64,000 nucleotides of DNA, from assembly GCF_021044425.1 (NCBI RefSeq), contig NZ_JAJNEC010000004.1, positions 310,001 through 374,000 of the forward strand, given 5' to 3'. This document shows positions 53,383-62,799 of this stretch, in pieces. Under the pieces are notes generated by a model, which was not told the DNA's origin, ran no database searches, and saw only the letters and a list, made by a program, of their open reading frames with translations. The stretch's first letter is position 1, and every line of letters begins with the position of its first letter. The position numbers were made by a program, and so were the translations under genes. The stretch is from Niabella pedocola (GTDB lineage Bacteria; Bacteroidota; Bacteroidia; Chitinophagales; Chitinophagaceae).

Positions 53383-54065
53383 CCGAAATATTTTTGTAAT
53401 AGCCGTAACAGGTAATCCGGCCCGAAATCGATCTGCAGTGCCTGCGCTATACCGGTGATCGCCGACACATCAATTTCAAATGAACTGCCTCTCTCCACCA
53501 GCGTATAACTTCCTTCCTGTTGCAAAAACTGCTCAATGGCCTTTACAACAGATAAGACATCATAACTTTTTTTATTAGCGATATTGGTAATCCCATTCTG
53601 ATACACCCCCTGTTTGAGGATTTGATCCACCAATGCAAATACATCATCGATATCGATCAGGTTACGGGAGGCATGCATCCATATATCAAAGTTGGTATGG
53701 GCCCGTATATGATTGATGTAGTAATTAAAAATGGTATTAGGGTTCCCCGATGCACCCACTACATTTGAAACGCGAAAAATATGAAATGTTTCCGCATGCT
53801 GGCGGATATACGCCTCCACCCGCTGCTTATGCTGTACATAATGGCTGGCTGCTTCAGTAGGATCGTAAATGCTGCAGGTGCTGAAGTATACAAAATGTTT
53901 CTCCTTATGCGCTGCCAGGGTTGCCTGCAACAAATCCATTTCACGGGCATAATCTGCGTCGCGCTGACTTTTTGAATTAGACACGCCGGAAGCGAACACC
54001 ACAAAGTCATCCTGCTGCTGATAATCTGAAAACCGCTTCGCGATCATGCCATTTCCTATAATCAT
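53379..54065 (-). CDS. NAD-dependent epimerase/dehydratase family protein
   Basis: A 228-residue short-chain dehydrogenase-like protein, shorter than typical UDP-sugar epimerases (about 300). The start MIIGNGMIAKRF resembles a Rossmann GxGxxG with a changed spacing. YVQHKQRVE supplies the YxxxK pair, and FRVSNVVGASGNP follows. NLIDIDDVFALVD resembles the epimerase family. It may reduce, epimerise or modify a nucleotide sugar. It is coupled by 4-base overlaps to a GT4 gene on each side, so it acts with them. Confidence 0.8.
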   Translation of the reverse strand: MIIGNGMIAKRFSDYQQQDDFVVFASGVSNSKSQRDADYAREMDLLQATLAAHKEKHFVYFSTCSIYDPTEAASHYVQHKQRVEAYIRQHAETFHIFRVSNVVGASGNPNTIFNYYINHIRAHTNFDIWMHASRNLIDIDDVFALVDQILKQGVYQNGITNIANKKSYDVLSVVKAIEQFLQQEGSYTLVERGSSFEIDVSAITGIAQALQIDFGPDYLLRLLQKYFG

Positions 54066-55198
54066 ACCTTCGTCTTTTCAATTGTGTCCATTGCCCGCCG
54101 TGCAATTTTGTCCCAGCGAAAATACGCATAAAACGACTCCGGTATGCTGCTGTTTTGTGCTTCCAGTACCGCTATCATTTCCTTAACGAATTGTGAGTTA
54201 TCGTTATCCGCAACCACCCGGAGATGGGCACCGGTCAACGCCTCGGGCACGCCGAACGCTCCTTTTTTATAGGACACCGCGGGCGTGTTGCTGCCCAGGG
54301 CTTCCACCAGCTTGGTTTTTATTCCGCCCCCGTCTGCCACAGGATTAATAAACAGATCAGCAGCTGAAAAGTAAAGCTGGATGTCTTCCACAAACCCCTG
54401 ATACAGGATATGCTGCGTCTCCTGTTCTTTCATTTCCTGTAAAAGAGCGTCCGGAAGACCTTTTCCGCAAATCAGGATCTTATACGGTTTTGAATACTGC
54501 TGTTTAAATAACGGATTTATGGATCTTAAAATAGTCAGTACGGCATCCAGGTTGGGGGGATAACTAAGCGTGCCGTTAAAAAGCACCAGGCGGGTATCCG
54601 GATCCAGATCCAATGCTTTACACAAAACGCGCCTGGCGGCCTGTTTCGTTTCGGAAGAAACATGCGCCAGCTCTATGCCATAAGGCATCACAGCACATTT
54701 TTCCGGCGCCAGCTGGTATTGCTGAATTGCAAAGCTGCGATCCTCGGGAGAAATAAAGAAGTTCAGGTCTGCCAGCTGGTGTACCTTTTTTTCATACCAG
54801 AACAAGCATTTCCACCACCATTTTTTCAGGTCTTTGAAACGAAATGCCTCAATATTGTGCGAGTGAACGATCAGTTTGATTCCGGCCAGCCGTTGGAGCA
54901 GGATCCCCAGCCATCCAAAATAGGGATGTTCCAGCATCAGATAGCGGATCCCCCTTTCCCTCAACAAACGCCGCAGCCTGAAAAACAGCAGCGGGTTTAT
55001 ATACCGGAATTGGTTCCGGCTGCTTCCCAATACGGGAATGGTATGGAACAATGTGCTTAGTGACCCGTTTTCAACAACCGTAAAACAGCTCAGGTCTCCA
55101 AATGCGGCAAGATTTTTTAAAAAATAGTAAACCCCCTTTTCCCCCCCTGTTACCGGGGGAACGATCTTATACGGAACCAAGGAAGCTATCTTTATCAA
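54062..55198 (-). CDS. Family 4 glycosyltransferase with TTG start
   Basis: A 378-residue GT4 enzyme. The N-terminal half opens with ASLVPYKIVPPVTGG and MLEHPYFGWLG. The donor half has LVLFNGTLSYPPN, ILICGKG and NPVADGGGIKTKLVEALG. The only start that keeps the N-terminal strand is TTG at 55196-55198, overlapping the yfhO stop by 4 bases. It is the second gene of the operon yfhO / GT4 / epimerase / GT4. Confidence 0.85.
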   Translation of the reverse strand: MIKIASLVPYKIVPPVTGGEKGVYYFLKNLAAFGDLSCFTVVENGSLSTLFHTIPVLGSSRNQFRYINPLLFFRLRRLLRERGIRYLMLEHPYFGWLGILLQRLAGIKLIVHSHNIEAFRFKDLKKWWWKCLFWYEKKVHQLADLNFFISPEDRSFAIQQYQLAPEKCAVMPYGIELAHVSSETKQAARRVLCKALDLDPDTRLVLFNGTLSYPPNLDAVLTILRSINPLFKQQYSKPYKILICGKGLPDALLQEMKEQETQHILYQGFVEDIQLYFSAADLFINPVADGGGIKTKLVEALGSNTPAVSYKKGAFGVPEALTGAHLRVVADNDNSQFVKEMIAVLEAQNSSIPESFYAYFRWDKIARRAMDTIEKTKV

Positions 55199-57699
55199 GC
55201 CGCTGTTGTATTTTTCGTTTTACGGTCCACCCACCACTGCATGCCAAAACCACCCAGCACCAGTATTACCACCAGGATAGAGCTGATATATGAAACGGTA
55301 ATACCCTTTTTAACGGTTTCTGGTTCAAACGCCAGTTTTACCGTATGTTTTCCTGCGGGAACCACTACACCGCGCATAAAATAATTGGTTTTAATGATCG
55401 CCGCATCTTTTCCATCGATGGTTGCCTTCCAGCCGGCCGGGTAATACACTTCGCTGAAAACGGCAAACTGGGGTGCATTACTGGTGGTGGTGTACTCTAT
55501 TTCATCATTGGTATACTTTGTAAGCGAGATGCGGGCGGTGGTATCGGCCTGTATGGCACCGATGGCAGCTACCGCGGCCTGCGGCACCACTGCGGTATCT
55601 TTCAGGTGTGTGCTGCCAAGAGCCTGCAGTTCACTTGCCGCATCCGCCTCCGGTTTCAGTCCTTTTACAAACCAGGCAGCGCCATACGCATCGGGGTTGG
55701 GAATGGTTACCAGTTGCCCCTGCTCGTTCTGCGTAATAATATATTTTGTATTCAAGGCGTTCAACAACTCCTGCGAAGGCTGACCAGCGCTGAAATACCG
55801 TTCAATTACATCCTGGTAAATACGCAGTTTAGCGGCATGATACCCCAATACAGACCGATGATAATATGCAGTATGATTCCCATTCATTCCTTCTGCAAAA
55901 TTCAGCACCCGGAAATGCGGATCCTTATCCTGGAGGATCTGCTCATCGGCTGGTGTTTTTGCAAACGCCATTGTGTCGCCACTGTCTTTAGGAACATACA
56001 TTTCATCCGGCAGGTATTTTTTATCCACCGACCACAGGTCTATAAACACAACCAGGCCCAAAATAACCGTTGCGATAGCAGGCTTCAGTGTATTTTTAAG
56101 ATAGAAATAAAGCACGCCCAACAACAATGCTATAAAGACCAGCGTGCGTAATAACTGTCCGCCAAACAGGGACTGCCGGTCGGCCTTCAGGCCCGCTAAT
56201 ACCGCAGGATACAGGCTAGGGTTTGACTTATCAAAGCCTCCGCCGGTCAGCATGGTTTCTGCCAGACCCGGCGTATAGCTTTGTCCCAGGTATATCAGGA
56301 TGATCAATCCTACCAACCCTCCCAAGACGTACAGGATCTGTTTGAAATGCTGTTTTAATACATCCTTTCCATCCGCTGAAAAAAACAGTTTTTGTACGGT
56401 AACAACCGCCATCACGGCCAACGTCAACTGTGGAATCACCAGGGCCATGGAGGGCGCCCTGAACTTATTATACAAGGGCAGGTTGTGTAACAGGAACAGA
56501 TTTACACCCGGGAAAAAGCTTCCCCAGCTCATAATGATACCTAACACCGTTGCCGCTAAAAGCCCCCATTTTAGCGGTCCTTTTACAATTACAAAACCGA
56601 TCAATGCCAGTAAACAAATAATGGCGCCTACATAGGGCGGGCCATTGGTTCCTACCTCATTGGCGTTGATCATGCCGCCCCAGTAAATGGGTAAATTGGC
56701 CAGCTGCGCAGCGGTTTGTGCCGGTACTCCCTGCTCCGACAATTTTTCAATCACCTTGGAATCTTCACCGATCACTGTAGTACCGTCTCCGATACTGGCA
56801 CCACCTACCGCCTTGGGCATTAATAACACCAATGGTTCCTGCATCCGCATACTATAAGAAAACGCGTAGCTCTCATCCAGTCCCGAGGTTTTGGTATTAA
56901 CCACTTTGTCGCCCTGTATCTCTACAGATTTGCCACCCCGCATGGTGAACTCCGTGTATTCTTTTGTGGCTGCATAACTCAGGTAATACGCCCCCAACCC
57001 TACCAGGGCGGCCACTCCGCTTAGCACAATGGTAATGCCGATGTGTTTAAAATCCTTTTGACGGATCCATTTCACCAGGTAAAAGAGGGTTACAAAAGCA
57101 GCGATGATAAAAAAGTAGTAATTGATCTGCGGATGGTTCGACATCAGTTCCTGGTAAGCGCCCAGGGTGGCCACCGCCAAACCGATCCAGTAACGTTTAT
57201 GGAAGATGAGCAGCAAACCCGCCAGCAACAGCGGCATAAAGCCGATCGCATACATCTTGGTTTCATGCCCCGCCTGGAGGATCACCGGGTTATACGTAGC
57301 GAACCCATAAGCCAGGGAACCCAGCACTGCGGTCAGCGGATTCAGTCCCATAGCCAGGGCCAGGATATAAAAGCATACACAGGCAATAAACAGGAAATTG
57401 GCCGGGTTGGGCAGTCCCAGTCCAAAGATTTTTGTAAGGTCGGGCAGTACCGATTTCCCCTCCATATAGATCTGGTAATTGGGCATCCCGCTAAAAAGTG
57501 CCGTATTCCAGAGAGGTGCCTTCCCGGTTTTTGCCTTTACATCAAAGGCATTTTGTGCCGCCCCCTTCCATCCTACAATATCATGCTGGCTCAATACATT
57601 GCCTTCTAAAACCGGCTTGCAGAATATGAGCGATACCACAATAAAAATGACAACAGCAATCAGATGTGGAACAACTTTTTTGACCCAATTATTTTTCAT
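55195..57699 (-). CDS. YfhO-family membrane protein
   Basis: An 834-residue inner-membrane protein with about 12 or 13 helices in the first 560 residues and a C-terminal soluble domain with a final helix (about 805-825, VSYISSILVVILVLGGF). Conserved parts include VLSQHDIVGWKG, FSGMPNYQIYM, GHETKMYAIGF and MRGVVVPAGKHTV. YfhO proteins belong to the GT-C-like group; the Bacillus relative takes part in glycosylating lipoteichoic acid, and Bacteroidota copies are thought to act on surface glycans. It leads the glycan operon, followed with a 4-base overlap by the GT4 gene. Confidence 0.88.
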   Translation of the reverse strand: MKNNWVKKVVPHLIAVVIFIVVSLIFCKPVLEGNVLSQHDIVGWKGAAQNAFDVKAKTGKAPLWNTALFSGMPNYQIYMEGKSVLPDLTKIFGLGLPNPANFLFIACVCFYILALAMGLNPLTAVLGSLAYGFATYNPVILQAGHETKMYAIGFMPLLLAGLLLIFHKRYWIGLAVATLGAYQELMSNHPQINYYFFIIAAFVTLFYLVKWIRQKDFKHIGITIVLSGVAALVGLGAYYLSYAATKEYTEFTMRGGKSVEIQGDKVVNTKTSGLDESYAFSYSMRMQEPLVLLMPKAVGGASIGDGTTVIGEDSKVIEKLSEQGVPAQTAAQLANLPIYWGGMINANEVGTNGPPYVGAIICLLALIGFVIVKGPLKWGLLAATVLGIIMSWGSFFPGVNLFLLHNLPLYNKFRAPSMALVIPQLTLAVMAVVTVQKLFFSADGKDVLKQHFKQILYVLGGLVGLIILIYLGQSYTPGLAETMLTGGGFDKSNPSLYPAVLAGLKADRQSLFGGQLLRTLVFIALLLGVLYFYLKNTLKPAIATVILGLVVFIDLWSVDKKYLPDEMYVPKDSGDTMAFAKTPADEQILQDKDPHFRVLNFAEGMNGNHTAYYHRSVLGYHAAKLRIYQDVIERYFSAGQPSQELLNALNTKYIITQNEQGQLVTIPNPDAYGAAWFVKGLKPEADAASELQALGSTHLKDTAVVPQAAVAAIGAIQADTTARISLTKYTNDEIEYTTTSNAPQFAVFSEVYYPAGWKATIDGKDAAIIKTNYFMRGVVVPAGKHTVKLAFEPETVKKGITVSYISSILVVILVLGGFGMQWWVDRKTKNTTAA

Positions 57700-57827
57700 T
57701 TCTTCCTTGTTTATTAGCAGGTATCAATGGCTTACCGGTTGTTCTATGAAGTTGTATACCATCATGATAAACCAAAAACCTGGCATATATTTGGGCAAAA
57801 TAATGCTATTTTACAAGAAATCGGCTT

Positions 57828-58115
57828 ATGCGTTGGTTAATATTTTTATCGAGAGTGGCGTTTTTATGCGGTGTTATGGTGATCCTGGCACTTTCACTCC
57901 TTTTTAATGAATGGAACAAAGGGGAAACGATCAGCAGTGCCATTATCACCTCGGGATATGTGCTGGGAATGATCATCCTGCCCCTTGTTAACCTGATTTA
58001 CCTTATTTGCTGGATCGCGGGAAAAAAGCCCGGCACCATTGTTCCGCGGTGGCTGATTCTTTTTAATATTGCCTGCCTCCTGCTTATTTTTGTATACATA
58101 TTCTTTGTTGAATGA
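57828..58115 (+). CDS. Small membrane protein
   Basis: A 95-residue protein with three predicted membrane helices (about 5-25, 40-64 and 74-93) and no family I can name. Its TGA stop overlaps the ATG of the queuosine-precursor transporter gene by 4 bases (ATGA), so the two are translated together. It could be an accessory subunit of the transporter or simply a co-transcribed neighbour. Confidence 0.65.
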   Translation: MRWLIFLSRVAFLCGVMVILALSLLFNEWNKGETISSAIITSGYVLGMIILPLVNLIYLICWIAGKKPGTIVPRWLILFNIACLLLIFVYIFFVE

Positions 58116-58912
58116 TCCATACTATTACTAAAAATAAACCGACCCGGCTTTTCATACTGCTGGGATGTTTTTTTGTGGCCAATGCCATTATCGCCGAAGT
58201 AATCGGGGTTAAGATCTTCTCCCTGGAAAAAACGATCGGGATCTCGCCTTTTAACCTGAACCTTTTTGGCAACACATTTTCCTTTAACCTGACAGCGGGT
58301 GTACTGTTGTGGCCTGTTGTATTTATTATGACAGACATCATCAATGAATACTACGGCATGAAAGGTGTCCGTTTCCTGTCGTTTCTTGCCGCAGGGCTCA
58401 TCGGTTATACCTTTCTGATGTTCCAGGGTGCTATTGTGCTTACGCCCGCAGATTTCTGGGTGTCTAATTATACCAAAAACAATGTGCCCAATGCCGATCA
58501 TGCGTACCGGGTAATGCTGGGCCAGGGATCCTGGATCATTATCGGGTCGCTTAGTGCTTTTTTACTGGGACAGATCCTGGACGTAGCCGTCTTTCACCGT
58601 ATTAAAAAGATCACCGGCGAAAAAGCCATCTGGCTTCGTGCCACAGGTTCTACACTGGTTTCGCAACTGATCGACAGCTTCCTGGTGCTCTTTATTGCGT
58701 TTTATATCGGGCCGCGGGTTTCAACTAACCAGGGCGAGCCCTGGAGCCTGGTGCTGGTGCTGAGTATTTGTGTAGGCAATTATATTTATAAATTCATCAT
58801 AGCCGTCATTATGACACCGGTGATCTATTGGGTGCACAATGCCATTGAAAAATACCTGGGGCGCGATCTTGCCGCGCAGATGAAACAGGATGCTATGGCG
58901 AAGGGATTGTAA
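58112..58912 (+). CDS. Queuosine-precursor transporter (YhhQ/VUT family)
   Basis: A 266-residue VUT-family membrane protein with six or seven helices. Marks are VFIMTDIINEYYG, LGQILDVAVFHRIKK, TGSTLVSQLIDSFLVLFIAF and GNYIYKFIIAVI. Family members import queuosine precursors such as preQ0 or preQ1. It follows the small membrane protein gene with a 4-base overlap. carA starts 77 bases downstream with what seems its own promoter. Confidence 0.87.
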   Translation: MIHTITKNKPTRLFILLGCFFVANAIIAEVIGVKIFSLEKTIGISPFNLNLFGNTFSFNLTAGVLLWPVVFIMTDIINEYYGMKGVRFLSFLAAGLIGYTFLMFQGAIVLTPADFWVSNYTKNNVPNADHAYRVMLGQGSWIIIGSLSAFLLGQILDVAVFHRIKKITGEKAIWLRATGSTLVSQLIDSFLVLFIAFYIGPRVSTNQGEPWSLVLVLSICVGNYIYKFIIAVIMTPVIYWVHNAIEKYLGRDLAAQMKQDAMAKGL

Positions 58913-58989
58913 AAATGAAAAATTATGCGTCTGAAATCAGAAATTTTCTTTTATCTTCGCGTGATTTTTTAAATTTATAATAAATATAA

Positions 58990-60099
58990 ATGTCTGATAA
59001 TCAATCCCCAGCAATTTTATTACTAGAAGACGGAACCATTTGTTCCGGCAAGGCCTTTGGCGCCATTGGCACTACTACCGGCGAAATTTGCTTTAATACC
59101 GGTATGACCGGATACCAGGAAGTTTTTACAGACCCCAGTTATTATGGGCAGATCGTGATCATGAATGCCGTACATGTGGGTAATTATGGGGTAATCGATG
59201 AAGACGTAGAATCGGACAGTGTAAAGATCCTGGGCGTAATTGCCAAGAACCTGAATGAAAATTATTCACGCAAAAGAGCCAGCGGTTCATTGGATGCTTA
59301 CCTGAAACAACACAATATTGTTTCCATTCACGACGTTGATACTCGTGCCCTGGTAGCACATGTGCGTACCAAAGGGGCAATGAACTGTATTATTTCCTCG
59401 GAGATCTTTGATGTGGAAGCATTGAAAAAACGGCTTGCCGAAGTTCCTTCTATGGACGGGCTGGAACTGGCCTCTAAGGTAAGCACCCGGGAGGTTTATG
59501 AAGCCGGCGATCCGCAATCGGGGATCCGCATCGCGGTAATGGACTATGGCATCAAACGCAATATCATTAAATGTATGACCGACCGCGGGGCCTTTGTAAA
59601 GGTGTTTCCGGCCAAAACCCCGTTGGACGAAGTAAAGGCATTTAATCCTGACGGATATTTTATCTCCAATGGTCCCGGCGATCCGGCTGCGATGGACTAT
59701 GCGGTAGAACAGCTGAAACAGATCCTGAACGAAGGCAAACCCATGTTTGGCATTTGCCTGGGACACCAGCTCCTGGCATTGGCCAATGGTATTGCTACCT
59801 TTAAAATGCACCATGGACACCGCGGGCTGAATCACCCGGTAAAAAACTTACTTACCGGCAGATCAGAAATCACCACCCAAAATCATGGTTTTGGTGTAGA
59901 TCCGGAATCCGTGAAGGCTTCAGAACTGGTAGAGATCACGCATGTGAACCTGAACGACCAATCCATCGAAGGCATCCGGATCAAAGACAAACCGGCTTTT
60001 TCGGTGCAATACCATCCGGAAAGTACGCCCGGCCCCTACGACTCCCGGTACCTTTTTGATGATTTTATCAATCTGATCAAACAGTCGAAAAATAATTAA
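58990..60099 (+). CDS. carA: Carbamoyl-phosphate synthase small subunit
   Basis: A 369-residue glutamine amidotransferase subunit that delivers ammonia to CarB for pyrimidine and arginine synthesis. The N-terminal CPSase domain (about 1-145) has FNTGMTGYQEVFTDPSY. The class I amidotransferase domain has the Cys nucleophile in FGICLGHQL and the His/Glu pair in YHPESTPGP. It is full length. TATCTTCG at 58952-58959 is a possible -7 box, and a strong terminator follows. carB is not in the window. Confidence 0.95.
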   Translation: MSDNQSPAILLLEDGTICSGKAFGAIGTTTGEICFNTGMTGYQEVFTDPSYYGQIVIMNAVHVGNYGVIDEDVESDSVKILGVIAKNLNENYSRKRASGSLDAYLKQHNIVSIHDVDTRALVAHVRTKGAMNCIISSEIFDVEALKKRLAEVPSMDGLELASKVSTREVYEAGDPQSGIRIAVMDYGIKRNIIKCMTDRGAFVKVFPAKTPLDEVKAFNPDGYFISNGPGDPAAMDYAVEQLKQILNEGKPMFGICLGHQLLALANGIATFKMHHGHRGLNHPVKNLLTGRSEITTQNHGFGVDPESVKASELVEITHVNLNDQSIEGIRIKDKPAFSVQYHPESTPGPYDSRYLFDDFINLIKQSKNN

Positions 60100-60104
60100 C
60101 ACAG

Positions 60105-60130
60105 AAACGCTCCGGAAACGGGGCGTTTTT
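60105..60130 (+). terminator. Terminator of carA
   Basis: AAACGCTCC (60105-60113), loop GGAAAC, GGGGCGTTT (60120-60128), 9 pairs with one T-G, followed by T residues. It lies 6 bases past the stop. Confidence 0.88.
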
Positions 60131-60205
60131 GTTTATACAGGAAGCATTTTTTAACCCGCTCTAGGCGGCATGTTTGATAACAGCCCGATCTGTTTACGAT
60201 CCGTG

Positions 60206-61624
60206 TCAGGATGCCGTGCCGCCACCCTCCCTGCCTGCCAGCATACTGCCATCTGTTGCCTTTAGCCGGAAAAAGATCAGTCCGGCCAACGCCGTAATGC
60301 CACCCATTGTCAGAAACGTATACCGGAAAACGGTAACCGCGTCGCCCGACCGGATCCAGGAAGCACTTCCATACTTTGATAAAAGATAGGCGCCCACAGA
60401 CACACCCAGGCTTATGGACAACTGCTGCATTACCAAAAGCAGGCTGTTGCCCATGCTGGCATTTTCATTGTTCAGATCCGATAAGGCAAGTGTATTCATG
60501 GTGGCCATTTGAATGGAATTTACAGCCCCAAACAATACCAGGCAGGGAATTAACAATGGCAACGGGGTATGGGCGTTGGGAATTGAAAAAAGCATAATTA
60601 CCGTAGCAATGAGCATGGTATTTACGATCAGTGTTTTCTTATATCCAAAACGCCTTACAATAGGTACCACCCAGGGTTTTACCATAATGGTTGTAATGGC
60701 GGAAGGGATCAGCATCATACCGGAAACCATCGCCGTATGTCCAAAACCCACCTGAAAAAACAGGGGCAGCAACAGGGGCATGCCACCAATTCCCAGGCGG
60801 GTGAGCAGGTTGCCGAAAACACCGATGCGTAATGTGCGGATCCGGATAAGGTGAAGATCAATCAGCGGATATTTTTGTTTTTTAAAATGCCGGTAATATG
60901 CATGCATCAATGCAATACCCAGTACCGCAACGCCGATCAGGTACCACCCTTCTACCAGTTTTTCTGATCCCAGTTCTATTGCTACCGTAATACAGACCAG
61001 GGAGCCTCCAAAAAGCAGCATCCCCAATGTATCGAAAGGCTTTCCCCGGTAGATATAATTGGGCATCACCTTCCACGCAAAAGCCATACCCATGATTCCA
61101 ACGGGGATATTGATTAAAAAAATCCAATGCCAGCTGGCCACATCCACCAGCCATCCGCCCAGCGTGGGCCCAACAATGGGTCCTACCAACCCGGGTATGG
61201 TTATAAAATTGATCACCCCCAGCAGTTTGTCTTTTGAATAGGTATAAAGAATCGCCAATCTTGCCACCGGCACCATCATGGAACCGCCAACAGCCTGTAC
61301 CACGCGGGAAAAGATCAATGCAGCCAGGCTGGTAGAAAGCGCACTGAGCAGCGAACCGAGGGTAAATAACCCCACCGCCCAGATAAAAATCTTCCTGGAA
61401 CCAAAATGATCCGACATCCATCCGCTCAACGGGATCAGCAGCGCCAGGATGAGCACATAGCTCACAATGATGGACTGCATATTTAAGGGCGAGCGGTGCA
61501 AATCAGCGGCAATAGAAGGCAGGGCCGTATTCAAAATGGTACCGTCCAGCGATTGCATAAAGATCGCAAGGGCCGCTATCCACGGCAGATAGCGATAAAC
61601 AACGGGCGAATTTTCTGTTTCCAA
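60206..61624 (-). CDS. MFS drug exporter, DHA2 family (EmrB/QacA type)
   Basis: A 472-residue proton-coupled exporter of the DHA2 group, predicted 13-14 helices. The N terminus has SLDGTILNTALPSIA, motif A is GWMSDHFGSRKIF and the antiporter motif C is GPIVGPTLGGWL. It likely exports hydrophobic drugs or toxic metabolites; the substrate range cannot be told. No membrane-fusion partner (EmrA) lies nearby. It is followed 30 bases later (upstream on the chromosome) by the PNPOx gene on the same strand. Confidence 0.87.
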   Translation of the reverse strand: METENSPVVYRYLPWIAALAIFMQSLDGTILNTALPSIAADLHRSPLNMQSIIVSYVLILALLIPLSGWMSDHFGSRKIFIWAVGLFTLGSLLSALSTSLAALIFSRVVQAVGGSMMVPVARLAILYTYSKDKLLGVINFITIPGLVGPIVGPTLGGWLVDVASWHWIFLINIPVGIMGMAFAWKVMPNYIYRGKPFDTLGMLLFGGSLVCITVAIELGSEKLVEGWYLIGVAVLGIALMHAYYRHFKKQKYPLIDLHLIRIRTLRIGVFGNLLTRLGIGGMPLLLPLFFQVGFGHTAMVSGMMLIPSAITTIMVKPWVVPIVRRFGYKKTLIVNTMLIATVIMLFSIPNAHTPLPLLIPCLVLFGAVNSIQMATMNTLALSDLNNENASMGNSLLLVMQQLSISLGVSVGAYLLSKYGSASWIRSGDAVTVFRYTFLTMGGITALAGLIFFRLKATDGSMLAGREGGGTAS

Positions 61625-61654
61625 AACATACGGTTTTATCGTTGTGGAACTTTT

Positions 61655-62227
61655 TTAAGGCTGCAATTTCTGATGCACCCACCGGCCATCGCGCATTTCA
61701 AAATAGTTGCGATCATGTAAACGGGTTGCGGAAAAGATCATCAGCTCGATCCGTACCGGGGCGATCGCATACCCGCCCCAATTTTCAGGCCGTTCCTTTC
61801 CAACCGCACCCTCCTCCAATACCTGTTGAAACCGCGCTACCATCTGATCATAATCATCCACCGGCGTTCCCTGTGTACACATCACTGATACTACCCTGGC
61901 CGCTTCGTCCCTTTCAGCAAAGTAGCGATCTGCTGCTTCCGCAGAAACAGGCGTTGCAATACCCTGTATCCGCACCTGCCTTCCGGTAACCGGCCACCAA
62001 AAAGTCAACCCCACCTTATTATCCGCTGCAATCTCCTGCCCTTTCCGGGCATTTGTTGGACCTGTAATAATAAAGCTGCCCTCTTTCACCTCCTTCAGCG
62101 AAACAAACCGGCCGTTCGGGAAACCGTCCAGTCCCCGTGTTGTTAAACAACATGCGCCGGGAAGCGTTGCGCCGGAAACCATGTTTTCCTCCTGGTACCA
62201 GCGGTCAAAAAGTTCCAGTGGATTCAT
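61655..62227 (-). CDS. Pyridoxamine 5'-phosphate oxidase family protein
   Basis: A 190-residue FMN flavoprotein of the PNPOx family, shorter than E. coli PdxH (218). FMN and substrate parts seen: CCLTTRGLDGFPNGRFVSLK, TNARKGQEI, GRQVRIQGIA, RPENWGGYAI and the C-terminal RLHDRNYFE plus a final KLQP. It would oxidise pyridoxine or pyridoxamine phosphate to PLP. The start ATG 62227 (MNPLELFDRW) lacks the usual N-terminal extension, so it could be a PdxH or a related FMN oxidase. It ends the small operon with the NUDIX and YfiT-like genes. Confidence 0.82.
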   Translation of the reverse strand: MNPLELFDRWYQEENMVSGATLPGACCLTTRGLDGFPNGRFVSLKEVKEGSFIITGPTNARKGQEIAADNKVGLTFWWPVTGRQVRIQGIATPVSAEAADRYFAERDEAARVVSVMCTQGTPVDDYDQMVARFQQVLEEGAVGKERPENWGGYAIAPVRIELMIFSATRLHDRNYFEMRDGRWVHQKLQP

Positions 62228-62241
62228 CGTATTTATTTTAA

Positions 62242-62799
62242 TCAAACCTTTAATTCACCGAGACGCTGTAACGCATAAAGCATACAGGTTACATGCATGG
62301 ATTGTATGAACTGGTTGGTCCGGAACATTTCCTTGAAGCGTTCCATCGGCACCAGTTCTATGTGAATCTCTTCATTGGGATCCAGCTCCTGCTCACCGGT
62401 CTTTTTTCCGCCCGTTGCCAGAAACATATGCATCCAGTTATTATTTGTAGAGGGGTTCGCACAGGTTTTTCCCAGGTATTCATAGTTGGTAAATTCATAG
62501 CCCGTTTCCTCCTTTAACTCTCTTTTGACCGCCGCTTCAAGGCTGGCATCGGTATCGTCTACACAACCACCCGGAATTTCATAATGGGTTTCCCCGATTC
62601 CGTGCCTGTATTGCATTTCCAGCAACACCTGGTTATCTTCTGTAAGCGCAAAAGCAGTAACCCATGTAGGAAATTCATACACATAATAGGGATCTACGAT
62701 TTTACCCTGGGGGGTTTCGCACCGGTCCTTGCGCACCGTGAACCACAGATCTTTAAACAGGTACGACGAAGAAAGCGTTTTCCAGTCCATCATTGCCAT
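62242..62799 (-). CDS. NUDIX hydrolase
   Basis: A 185-residue NUDIX pyrophosphatase. The NUDIX box reads VKRELKEETGY with the upstream GG in PGGCVDD, and the strand EMQYRHGIGETHYEI precedes it. It probably cleaves ADP-ribose-like or other nucleoside-diphosphate compounds. I chose ATG 62799 (MAMMDWKTLS); further upstream frame is the YfiT gene in another frame. Its start overlaps the YfiT stop by 10 bases, so the two are coupled. It is 14 bases ahead of the PNPOx gene. Confidence 0.85.
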   Translation of the reverse strand: MAMMDWKTLSSSYLFKDLWFTVRKDRCETPQGKIVDPYYVYEFPTWVTAFALTEDNQVLLEMQYRHGIGETHYEIPGGCVDDTDASLEAAVKRELKEETGYEFTNYEYLGKTCANPSTNNNWMHMFLATGGKKTGEQELDPNEEIHIELVPMERFKEMFRTNQFIQSMHVTCMLYALQRLGELKV

